Below the pieces are notes generated by a model. The model was not told the DNA's origin. It did not search any database and worked only from the letters and a program-made list of their open reading frames with translations. Below are positions 5,190 to 11,560 of a stretch of 11,560 nt of DNA, in pieces. Numbering within the stretch: the first letter of the stretch is position 1; every line of letters begins with the position of its first letter. This DNA is from JBQTIQ01 sp052387955 (GTDB lineage: Bacteria; Actinomycetota; Acidimicrobiia; Acidimicrobiales; JACDCH01). Where the stretch lies: contig JBQTIQ010000013.1 in NCBI GenBank assembly GCA_052387955.1, forward strand, positions 1 through 11,560. Direction: 5' to 3'. Made by a program: the position numbers and the translations under genes.

Positions 5190-5957
5190 TCACTGCTCGC
5201 ACTGAGCCAGCTGGCGGGAGACGGCGGAAGCGGCCACCCGCACCGCCCGGGCCATGAGTAAGGGGTCGTAGCGGTGGCTCGGCCCGGTGACGGACAGCGC
5301 CGCTCGGGCCGTCCCACCCGGGCCGATGATGGCGGCGGCCACGCACACCGAACCGAGCACGGCCTCCTCGCGGTCGAAGGCGACACCGGCCCGGGCGACC
5401 TCGGCCAGCTCGGCCACGAGGACCTTCGGCACCGTGATCGTGTACGGGGTGACGGCCGCCAGTCCGGCTTCGATCAAGCGCACGACCGTCGAGCGCGACG
5501 AGTGGGCGAGCATGACCTTGCCCAGGGCGGTGCAGTGGGCGGGCATACGCCCACCATCACGGGTCGGCAGCGGCACCTGGCCATGGCCTGCGACCTTGAC
5601 GATGTAGAGGACATCGGGCCCGGCCAGCACGCCTAGATGGACGACCTCCTTGCTGGCCTCGTAGAGGTCCTCCATGTAGGGGATGGCGATCTGGCGGAGG
5701 TTGCGCTGGTCGGGCACGAGCGTGCCGAGCTCGAAGAGCTGCAGGCCGAGGCGGTACTCGCCGCTGCGTTCTTCGCGGGCCAGCATGCCCACGTCGACCA
5801 GCTCGGCGGCGATCCGGTAGACGGTCGACTTGGGAAGGCCGGTGCGTCGCGTCAGTTCGGCCAGGCTCAGCGAGCGGTCCCGCGCCGTGAACGTCTCGAG
5901 GATGCTGAAGGTCCGCGTCAGCACCGACCGGGGGTCCCCCTTCGCGCCGGCGGCCAT
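5190..5957 (-). CDS. IclR-family transcriptional regulator
   Basis: The 255-residue protein has the two IclR domains. An N-terminal winged helix-turn-helix covers about residues 10-72 (SVLTRTFSILETF, LSLAELTRRTGLPKSTVYRI, EYRLGLQLFELG). A C-terminal GAF-like effector domain includes VHLGVLAGPDVLYIVKV, PAHCTALGKVMLAH, GVAFDREEAVLGSVCVAAAI and TARAALSVTGPSHR. Such proteins bind small carboxylic or aromatic ligands and repress or activate adjacent catabolic operons. It is transcribed away from the 2-oxoacid dehydrogenase operon, the classic arrangement for a local regulator, and an imperfect inverted repeat lies in the shared gap. ATG 5957 fits the family N-terminus; AGGGTG 9 nt upstream can serve as a ribosome binding site and also fits a -10 box (TAGGGT). 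The frame to 6035 adds unrelated residues. The ligand cannot be read from sequence. Confidence 0.92.
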   Translation of the reverse strand: MAAGAKGDPRSVLTRTFSILETFTARDRSLSLAELTRRTGLPKSTVYRIAAELVDVGMLAREERSGEYRLGLQLFELGTLVPDQRNLRQIAIPYMEDLYEASKEVVHLGVLAGPDVLYIVKVAGHGQVPLPTRDGGRMPAHCTALGKVMLAHSSRSTVVRLIEAGLAAVTPYTITVPKVLVAELAEVARAGVAFDREEAVLGSVCVAAAIIGPGGTARAALSVTGPSHRYDPLLMARAVRVAASAVSRQLAQCEQ

Positions 5958-6007
5958 CGTTTCGCACCCTACGCCTGAGCGGCCCTTCCGGCTCCATGCC
6001 ACCAGAC

Positions 6008-6026
6008 GGCACGATCGGCTTGTGCC
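6008..6026. promoter_or_regulatory. Inverted repeat in the IclR / dehydrogenase gap, possible operator
   Basis: GGCAC (6008-6012) and GTGCC (6022-6026) form 5-bp arms around a 9-bp centre, and the match continues outward imperfectly. Its position between the divergent IclR gene and E1 alpha suits an IclR operator. Short GC-rich arms arise easily by chance, so this is tentative. No clear promoter for E1 alpha was found in the 170-bp gap (5958-6127). Confidence 0.25.
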
Positions 6027-6127
6027 CGTCGTCACCGCCTGCGTCTCATAGCCTCTGACGACAGTGGAAGGTACCGAGACCGGCGGCGTCCGTAGCCCGC
6101 TGTTGAAGCGATGAGGAGGAGAACGCG

Positions 6128-7138
6128 ATGAGCAGCGTGAAGTCGTCTTCGACCAAGAACTCGAAGCAGGCCGACGAGCTTCCCGACAAGGACCTCTGCC
6201 GGCGCCTGTTCGAGGGCATGGTGCTCATGCGGGCCACCGAGGACCGTCTGGTGGCGCTGTACCGCCAGGGCGAGCTCCCCGGTTCGGTGTACACCGGCCA
6301 TGGCCACGAGGCCATCGCCGTGGGCACCGCCGCCGCCCTGCGCCCCGACGACGTGATGGCCCCCCTGCACCGCGACATCGGTGCCCACCTGTGGCGGGGA
6401 CTTGCGCCATGGGAAGCCATGGCGACGTTCATGGGGAAGGCGACGGGCCCGACCGGAGGACGCGACGGGGCCCTGCACTACGGCCGGCTCGACCTCAACA
6501 TCATCAACCCGATCAGCATGATCCCCGACAACTACCCGGTTGCCACCGGGGCTGCGTTCGCGGCCAAGTACCGGGGGACCGACGCCCTCGCCATCGCCTA
6601 CTGCGGCGACGGCTCGACGTCGCGGGGCGACTTCCACGAGGCGCTCAACATCGCCTCGGTGCTCAAGTTGCCGGTGATCTTCGTGATCGAGAACAACCAG
6701 TTCGCGTACTCGACACCGCTCAGCCAGCAGACCGCCACCGAGGACTTCGCCTGCAAGGCAGCCGCCTACGCCATGCCGGGCGAGCGCCACGACGGCAACG
6801 ATGTCATCGCCGTGTACGGGGCCACGAGCCGTGCCGTCGAACGGGCCCGGGCCGGAGACGGCCCCACGTTGCTCGAGTTCGTCACGATGCGCATGCACGG
6901 CCACGCCGAGCACGACTCGGCCGACTACGTGCCCAAGGGCCTGATCGAGGACTGGGCCAAGAAGGACCCGATCGAGCGGTTCGAGAAGCGCCTCCTCGAG
7001 GCCCATGCCCTCGACGCCGACGACGTCACATCGATCAAGGACGCCGCCCGCAAACGCGTCCTGGAAGACGCGGCCAAGGCCCGCAAGGACCCCATGCCGG
7101 ACCCCGCAACCGTGGAAGAGGGTGTGTATGCCGACTGA
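6128..7138 (+). CDS. 2-oxoacid (or acetoin) dehydrogenase E1 component, alpha subunit
   Basis: This is the thiamine-diphosphate-dependent E1 alpha subunit, 336 residues, which with E1 beta decarboxylates a 2-oxoacid (or cleaves acetoin) and reductively acylates the E2 lipoyl group. The thiamine-diphosphate motif runs from GDGSTSRGDFHEALN (160-174) to ENNQFAYSTP (188-197). Other family marks are RATEDRLVALYRQGELPGSV (36-54), GHGHEAIAVG, the histidine segment HRDIGAHL (81-88) and GGRDGALHYG (110-119). The phosphorylation-loop region reads MHGHAEHDSADYVPKG, closer to acetoin-type or unassigned E1 alpha proteins than to classical pyruvate dehydrogenase, so the substrate is left open. A strong GAGGAGGA lies 7 nt before ATG 6128. 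It is the first gene of the operon and overlaps E1 beta by 11 nt. The subunit call is firm. Confidence 0.93.
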   Translation: MSSVKSSSTKNSKQADELPDKDLCRRLFEGMVLMRATEDRLVALYRQGELPGSVYTGHGHEAIAVGTAAALRPDDVMAPLHRDIGAHLWRGLAPWEAMATFMGKATGPTGGRDGALHYGRLDLNIINPISMIPDNYPVATGAAFAAKYRGTDALAIAYCGDGSTSRGDFHEALNIASVLKLPVIFVIENNQFAYSTPLSQQTATEDFACKAAAYAMPGERHDGNDVIAVYGATSRAVERARAGDGPTLLEFVTMRMHGHAEHDSADYVPKGLIEDWAKKDPIERFEKRLLEAHALDADDVTSIKDAARKRVLEDAAKARKDPMPDPATVEEGVYAD

Positions 7139-8129
7139 CACGGCCACCGGCACCGACGTCGATGTCCTGTTCCTCGACGCCATCACCAAGGCGCTCGACC
7201 TCGAGCTCGACGCCGACCCCGACGTTTTCCTCCTGGGCGAGGACATCGCCGGCTTCGGCGGTGCCTTCAAGGTCACCAAGGGCCTGCTCGACAAGTACGG
7301 CCCGATGCGGGTGGTCGACATGCCCATCGCCGAGTCCGGTTTCACCGGGCTCGCCTTCGGCGCCGCCCTCATGGGCCTGCGCCCGGTGGTCGAGTACCAG
7401 TTCGCCGACTTCATCGTGTGCGCCTTCGACCAGATCATCAACGTCTGCTCCCGGCACCACTACCGGACCCGCAACCCCGTGCCGGTGGTGTTCCGCGCCC
7501 CCTATGGCGCCCGGCTCCGGGCCGGGCCGTTCCACTCGCAGAGCATCGAGACGTACTTCGCCCACACCCCCGGGCTCAAGATCGTCTGCCCGTCCACGCC
7601 CGACGACGCCGCTGGGCTCCTGCGGTCCTCGATCCGCGACAACAACCCGGTGCTGTACCTCGAGAACCGCTACCTGTACCGGCGGGCCCGGGGCGCCGGC
7701 TCGCTCAACACCGAACCCGTGCCCCTGGGCAAGGCCATCGTGCGCCGCGAGGGCACCCAGGCTTCGATCATCACGTACGGCACCGGCGTCCAGCAGGCGC
7801 TCGACGCCGCCGAGCAACTCGACGGCGAGGGCATCTCGATCGAGGTGATCGACTTGCGCACGCTGGTACCGCTCGACATCGAGACGATCGTCGAGTCGGT
7901 CAAGAAGACCACCCGGGCCGTCGTGCTCCACGAGGACGCCGTCCGCTTCGGCTACGGCGCCGAGATCGCATCGGTCATCCAGGAGCAGTGCTTCTGGCGC
8001 CTCGACCGACCCGTCGTTCGCCTCGGGGCCAAGGACGTCCCCGTCCCGTTCAGCGCTCCGCTCGAGGACGCGGTGCTACCCCAGACCGAGCAGGTCACCG
8101 AAGCCCTGCGAACGGTGGCGACGACATGA
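7128..8129 (+). CDS. 2-oxoacid (or acetoin) dehydrogenase E1 component, beta subunit
   Basis: The 333-residue beta subunit has a transketolase-like pyrimidine-binding domain and a C-terminal transketolase domain. Visible marks are VFLLGEDIAGFGGAF (33-47), VVDMPIAESGFTGLAFGAAL (62-81) with the thiamine-activating glutamate (Glu69), VEYQFADFIVCAFDQI, and the catalytic histidine in GPFHSQSIETYF (His136). STPDDAAGLLRSSI, VIDLRTLVPLDIETI and LHEDAVRFGYGAEIAS follow in the expected order. ATG 7128 lies inside the end of the E1 alpha gene, preceded by GAAGAGG, so translation is coupled and the subunits would be made in equal amounts. An upstream frame to 7005 overlaps E1 alpha and is not the start. 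It pairs with E1 alpha as an alpha2-beta2 tetramer. Confidence 0.93.
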   Translation: MPTDTATGTDVDVLFLDAITKALDLELDADPDVFLLGEDIAGFGGAFKVTKGLLDKYGPMRVVDMPIAESGFTGLAFGAALMGLRPVVEYQFADFIVCAFDQIINVCSRHHYRTRNPVPVVFRAPYGARLRAGPFHSQSIETYFAHTPGLKIVCPSTPDDAAGLLRSSIRDNNPVLYLENRYLYRRARGAGSLNTEPVPLGKAIVRREGTQASIITYGTGVQQALDAAEQLDGEGISIEVIDLRTLVPLDIETIVESVKKTTRAVVLHEDAVRFGYGAEIASVIQEQCFWRLDRPVVRLGAKDVPVPFSAPLEDAVLPQTEQVTEALRTVATT

Positions 8130-8185
8130 GCCAACTTGCGAGCGAATCAGCGAGCACCGCCACTGCCCTCACACATTGGTCCTCG

Positions 8186-8210
8186 CCTGCCCGGGACCGC
8201 GCCGGGCAGG
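8186..8210 (+). other. Perfect 9-bp GC hairpin between E1 beta and E3
   Basis: CCTGCCCGG (8186-8194), loop GACCGCG, CCGGGCAGG (8202-8210). It lies in the 105-nt gap between E1 beta and E3, the only sizeable gap in an otherwise tightly packed operon. There is no U-tract, so it is not a classical intrinsic terminator. It could set mRNA processing or partial termination between E1 and E3-E2; that is inference. Confidence 0.5.
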
Positions 8211-8234
8211 TCAGCTCGCTCGGATGGGGGACCA

Positions 8235-9629
8235 ATGAGTGACTTCGACGTCGTCATCGTCGGGGGCGGGCCGGGGGGATACGCTTCGGCGCTCTACGGC
8301 GCCTCCGCCGGCCTCAGCATCGCGGTGGTGGAGGACACCAAGCTCGGTGGCACCTGCCTCAACCGGGGCTGCATCCCGGCCAAGGCCCTCCTGCAGGCGG
8401 CCGAGGTCGCCCGCACCGTCGGCGATGCCGACTCCTTCGGCATCGTCGCCGACAGCCCGACGTCCTTCCACCCCGACTGGGACAAGGTCAACGCCCGCAA
8501 ACAGGGTGTGATCGACCGCCTGGTCGGCGGCCTGGGCGGCCTGTTGAAGAAGCGCAAGGTCACCGTGATCGACGGCCACGGCCAACTCCAGGCCGACGGC
8601 TCGGTGAAGGTGGGCGACGACGTCGTGCGGGGCCGATCGGTCATCCTCGCCACCGGCTCGGCCCCCCGGTCGATCCCGGGCTTCGACATCGACGGCGAGC
8701 GGGTCATCACCTCGGACCACGCCACCCACCTGCCCACGCTCCCGGAGCGGGTGGCGATCATCGGGGGCGGGGTCATCGGCGTCGAGTTCGCGTCGGTCTT
8801 CACCGACATGGGCGCGGAGACGTTCCTGCTCGAGGCGCTGCCCCAGGGCGTGCTGCCCGTCGGTCCCGACCCCGAGGTGGCCAAGGTCCTGGCCAAGGCG
8901 TTGGCCAAACGGGGCGTCACGGTCTACGCCGGGGTCAAGGTGAGCCCGCCCGAACGCACCGAAGCCGGCCTGGTGGTCGCCTTCGAGGGACCGAACGGGT
9001 CGACGAAGGTCGAGGTCGACAACCTCCTCATCGCCACCGGCCGACGGCCGGTGACCGACGGTCTCGGCCTCGACGAGGCCGGCGTCGCCGTCGACAGCCG
9101 GGGCTTCATCGAGATCGACCGCAGCACCTTGCTCACGTCGAAGGCCAACGTCTACGCCGTCGGCGACGTCATCGACACGCCCGGGTTGGCGCACGTCGCC
9201 TACGCCGAGGGCATAGTCGCCATCAGCTGCATCCTCGGCGAGACCCCGGTCCCGGTCGACTACCGCGCCGTGCCGTGGGTCGTCTACGCCCATCCCGAGG
9301 TGGCGTGGGCCGGGCTCACCGAAGCCCAGGCCAGTGACGCCGGCCACGACGTGGTGGTCGGCAAGGGCCACTTCTCGGGTAACGGCCGGGCGATGATCGT
9401 CGGCGAGGCGGAGGGCATCGTGAAGGTCGTCACCGAGCGCGACGGCCCCATCCTCGGCGTCCACATCGTCGGGCCGTGGGCCAGCGAGCTGATCTCGGAG
9501 TCCTACCTGGCCGTCAACTGGCAGGCGCTGCCCTCCGACGTCGGGCATTTCATCCATGCCCATCCCAGCCTTTCCGAGACGGTCGGCGAGACGATGCTCG
9601 CCCTCACCGGCCGCTCCCTGCACGCCTAA
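8235..9629 (+). CDS. lpdA: Dihydrolipoamide dehydrogenase (E3)
   Basis: E3 reoxidises the dihydrolipoyl arm of E2 and passes electrons through FAD to NAD+. The protein is 464 residues, the normal length. It shows the FAD Rossmann motif VVIVGGGPGGYASALYGA (6-23), the redox disulfide GGTCLNRGCIPAKALL (38-53, Cys41 and Cys46), and the second ATG-box ILATGSAPRSIPG. The NAD-binding motif VAIIGGGVIGVEFASVFTD, the FAD-phosphate segment NVYAVGDVIDTPGLAHVAYAE and the C-terminal catalytic pair HAHPSLSETVGE (His443, Glu448) complete the set. ATG 8235 is preceded by GGGGGA at rather short distance; earlier in-frame sequence is not family-like. E3 often serves several complexes, so an operon copy such as this may be dedicated or shared. 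Confidence 0.96.
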   Translation: MSDFDVVIVGGGPGGYASALYGASAGLSIAVVEDTKLGGTCLNRGCIPAKALLQAAEVARTVGDADSFGIVADSPTSFHPDWDKVNARKQGVIDRLVGGLGGLLKKRKVTVIDGHGQLQADGSVKVGDDVVRGRSVILATGSAPRSIPGFDIDGERVITSDHATHLPTLPERVAIIGGGVIGVEFASVFTDMGAETFLLEALPQGVLPVGPDPEVAKVLAKALAKRGVTVYAGVKVSPPERTEAGLVVAFEGPNGSTKVEVDNLLIATGRRPVTDGLGLDEAGVAVDSRGFIEIDRSTLLTSKANVYAVGDVIDTPGLAHVAYAEGIVAISCILGETPVPVDYRAVPWVVYAHPEVAWAGLTEAQASDAGHDVVVGKGHFSGNGRAMIVGEAEGIVKVVTERDGPILGVHIVGPWASELISESYLAVNWQALPSDVGHFIHAHPSLSETVGETMLALTGRSLHA

Positions 9630-9649
9630 GCGCGACCGGAGGAGATCCC

Positions 9650-10987
9650 ATGGCCGATCAGGTCGTCAAGATGCCCCGTCTGGGCGAGTCCGTCACCGAG
9701 GGGACCGTCACGACCTGGTTCAAAGAGGTGGGCGACACCGTCGACTTCGACGACATGTTGTTCGAGGTGTCCACCGACAAGGTCGATTCCGAGATCCCCA
9801 GCCCCTTCGAGGGCGTCATCCTCGAGATCCTGGTGTCGGCGGGCGAGACCGTCGACGTCGACACCCCGCTCGTGCGCATCGGCGAGCCCGGCGACGAGCC
9901 ATCCGACGGGGCCGGAGCGCCGAAGGCGTCTGCCCCCTTGGAGCCGGCCGCGGCCGAAGCGGCGGCCGCCCCCGACGCCGCCGCGACTCCCGCCAAGGCT
10001 GCCAGCGCGCCCGCTGCCGGCGCCCCGCTGCCGGTGGCCGACAGCTCGGCCGGCGCCGACGGCAACGGTCGGGCCCTGCTGTCGCCCATCGTGCGCCGCC
10101 TGGCCGCCGACCATGGGATCGACCTGGCCCAGGTGAGCGGGTCCGGTGCCGGTGGCAGGATACGCCGCGAGGACGTCGAGACCGTCATCGCCGCCGGACC
10201 GGCGCCGGCCGAAATCGCTCCGGCGGCGGCGGCCACTCCGGCCGACGCTCCGACGGCGGCCACGGCCTCGCCCCAAGACGATCGTTCCGAGGTCGTGGGC
10301 ATGTCGCGCATCAGGGTCCTCATCGCCGAGAACATGTCGCGGTCGATGCAGATCTCGCCTCATGTGTGGACCTCGGTCGAGGTCGACCTCGAGAACGTCG
10401 AGCAGGTCCGCCAGAAGCACAAGGACCGCTTCCGCGAGCAGGAAGGCGCGGGCCTCAGCTACCTGATCTTCATCTCCCGGGTGGTGGCCGACGGGCTCCG
10501 GCGCTTCCCGGCTCTCAACTCGTCCGTCGACCTGGAGACCAAGACCCAGACCTTCCACCACTACGTCAACCTGGGCATCGCCGTCGACCTCGACGAGCAG
10601 GGTCTCATCGTGCCCGTCGTCAAGGACGCCGACTCGCTCAACCTGAGGGGCCTGGCCAAGGCCATCACGGCCAAGGCCAAGGCAGCCCGCGCCCGAAGCC
10701 TCGGGGCCGACGAGATCTCTGGCTCGACGTTCACGATCACGAACCCCGGCCCCATGGGCGACTACGCCTCGGCGCCGATCATCAACCAGCCCAACGTCGC
10801 CATCCTGTCGACGAACCAGGTGGCACGGCGCCCAACCGTCGTCGGCGAGTTCGTCGCCATCCACCACATGACCATCCTCGGCCTGTCCTACGACCATCGT
10901 GCCCTCGACGGCGTGACCGCCTCGAAGTTCATGATGTACGTCCGCGACGCGCTGCAGGACCGAGACTGGGAGGCAGAACTGCAGTGA
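9650..10987 (+). CDS. 2-oxoacid dehydrogenase E2, dihydrolipoyl acyltransferase with one lipoyl domain
   Basis: E2 carries the acyl group on a lipoyl arm and transfers it to CoA, forming the core of the complex. Domain order in 445 residues: lipoyl domain 1-78 (VKMPRLGESVTEGT; lipoyl lysine Lys44 in STDKVDSEIPSP), Ala/Pro-rich linker 80-140, E1/E3-binding domain about 143-178 (LSPIVRRLAADHGIDL, GSGAGGRIRREDV), second Ala/Pro linker 182-212, and catalytic domain 213-445 with TFTITNPGPMG and the active site SYDHRALDGV (His416, Asp420). The LGESVTEGT start is seen in oxoglutarate-, branched-chain- and actinobacterial pyruvate-type E2 alike, so the acyl group is not fixed by it. A strong GGAGGAG precedes ATG 9650, 20 nt after the E3 stop. 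Its stop overlaps the next start by GTGA. Confidence 0.94.
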   Translation: MADQVVKMPRLGESVTEGTVTTWFKEVGDTVDFDDMLFEVSTDKVDSEIPSPFEGVILEILVSAGETVDVDTPLVRIGEPGDEPSDGAGAPKASAPLEPAAAEAAAAPDAAATPAKAASAPAAGAPLPVADSSAGADGNGRALLSPIVRRLAADHGIDLAQVSGSGAGGRIRREDVETVIAAGPAPAEIAPAAAATPADAPTAATASPQDDRSEVVGMSRIRVLIAENMSRSMQISPHVWTSVEVDLENVEQVRQKHKDRFREQEGAGLSYLIFISRVVADGLRRFPALNSSVDLETKTQTFHHYVNLGIAVDLDEQGLIVPVVKDADSLNLRGLAKAITAKAKAARARSLGADEISGSTFTITNPGPMGDYASAPIINQPNVAILSTNQVARRPTVVGEFVAIHHMTILGLSYDHRALDGVTASKFMMYVRDALQDRDWEAELQ

Positions 10988-11442
10988 CGACCACCGTCGT
11001 CAAGAACCCCGCGGCGTTGGCCGAGGCCGTCGGCACCCACCTGGGCTGGTCGCCGTGGCGCACCGTCGACCAGCCCCGGATCCAGCTCTTCGCCGACGCC
11101 ACCGACGACCACCAGTGGATCCACCTCGACCCGGACCGCGCCGCGCAGGGACCGTTCGGACAGACGATCGCCCACGGTTTCCTCACCCTCTCGTTGGCCC
11201 CGGCCCTGCTGTTCGAGGTGCTCGAAGTGCAGGAGGCCTCGCTGGTCGTCAACTACGGGCTGAACAAGGTGAGGTTCCCGGCCCCGGTGCTGTCGGGGGC
11301 CAAGGTCCGCATGGGCGTGGAGCTCGCCGCCGTCGACGAGATCAAGGGCGGCGTGCAGGCCACCATGTCGGTCGTCTTCGAAGCCGAAGGCCAGGCCAAA
11401 CCGGTCTGTGTCGCCGAGTTCGTCTTCCGCTACCTGGGCTGA
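10984..11442 (+). CDS. MaoC-type (R)-specific enoyl-CoA hydratase / hydroxyacyl-thioester dehydratase
   Basis: This 152-residue single hot-dog protein has the hydratase-2 motif FADATDDHQWIHLD (36-49), with the expected catalytic Asp42 and His47. GPFGQTIAHGFLTLSLAP and VNYGLNKVRFPAPVLSGAKV follow. It closely resembles, from memory, Mycobacterium tuberculosis Rv0130 (HtdZ), which reversibly hydrates trans-2-enoyl-CoA to (R)-3-hydroxyacyl-CoA. The start is GTG 10984, whose GTGA overlaps the E2 TGA, so translation is coupled to the dehydrogenase complex. This placement suggests action on the acyl-CoA made by the complex or on a product of it, but the substrate is not known. No partner ketoreductase, thiolase or dehydrogenase lies within the window. 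Confidence 0.9.
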   Translation: MTTTVVKNPAALAEAVGTHLGWSPWRTVDQPRIQLFADATDDHQWIHLDPDRAAQGPFGQTIAHGFLTLSLAPALLFEVLEVQEASLVVNYGLNKVRFPAPVLSGAKVRMGVELAAVDEIKGGVQATMSVVFEAEGQAKPVCVAEFVFRYLG

Positions 11443-11560
11443 TCTCCTTTGCGGGATTGGTTGTCAAGCGGTTCGTCGGTTGACGGCGTCGTTGGCGGGC
11501 GGGGACGATGCCTGGTGGGGAAGGTCGCCTCGTTTGCCGGCGCCTCGAGCGCTTGGCTTC
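11443..11560. other. Window end, no gene recognised
   Basis: The last 118 bp after the hydratase stop are slightly less GC-rich at first. They hold TTGTCA (11461-11466) and TTGACG (11480-11485) but no matching -10 box. No coding frame, terminator hairpin or copy of the 89-bp repeat was recognised. Confidence 0.4.

Noticed and set aside
6032..7441. A 469-residue minus-strand frame opposite E1 alpha
   Set aside because: It is the antisense shadow of a high-GC coding region. The plus strand carries clear E1 alpha and E1 beta motifs and ribosome binding sites.
8211..9623. A 470-residue minus-strand frame opposite E3
   Set aside because: Asp/Gly/Arg/Val-rich composition without motifs, entirely antisense to a complete dihydrolipoamide dehydrogenase.
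9556..10983. Long upstream extension of the MaoC-like reading frame through the E2 gene
   Set aside because: The extension is a frame-shifted shadow of E2, rich in Arg and Pro. Family similarity begins only after the GTG at 10984.

Overview
The window is high-GC DNA with short intergenic gaps and many GTG starts, typical of Actinomycetota. The short-LID adenylate kinase, the small-HTH plus Clp-N protein pair and the Rv0130-like MaoC hydratase agree with this. A deep-branching high-GC lineage such as Acidimicrobiia is possible, but placement within the phylum is a guess. No tRNA, rRNA, CRISPR array, transposase or phage gene was seen.

Left part (1-3107, genes on the minus strand). An array of 89-bp tandem repeats (1-254) lies downstream of a block read right to left. 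The block runs ispE, a 69-residue HTH protein, a two-repeat Clp-N protein whose frame is broken by one base, an orphan ParA-type ATPase, and adenylate kinase. The HTH gene has its own well-formed promoter. A 16-bp palindrome covers the -10 box, so the HTH/Clp-N pair looks autoregulated and probably leaderless.

Middle (3108-5171). A 248-bp divergent gap holds an inverted, diverged copy of the left-end repeat and separates ispE from ispD and ispF on the plus strand. Together these three genes encode the three consecutive CTP-dependent and cyclising steps of the MEP isoprenoid pathway. A 250-bp gap follows, then a stand-alone Rieske ferredoxin that resembles the ferredoxins of toluene/isoprene-type diiron monooxygenases. 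No hydroxylase or reductase gene is present here.

Right part (5190-11442). An IclR-family regulator (minus) is divergent from a plus-strand operon: E1 alpha, E1 beta, E3 (dihydrolipoamide dehydrogenase), E2 (single-lipoyl acyltransferase) and a MaoC-type hydratase. The first four form a complete 2-oxoacid or acetoin-type dehydrogenase complex that yields an acyl-CoA and NADH. The hydratase start overlaps the E2 stop by 4 nt, which suggests that the acyl-CoA product, or a related one, is processed further. The IclR protein is the obvious candidate regulator.

The clearest observations for follow-up are the frameshifted Clp-N gene with its operator-controlled HTH partner, the repeat family present as a tandem array and as an inverted single copy, and the orphan monooxygenase-type ferredoxin. 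I see no convincing wholly new system.
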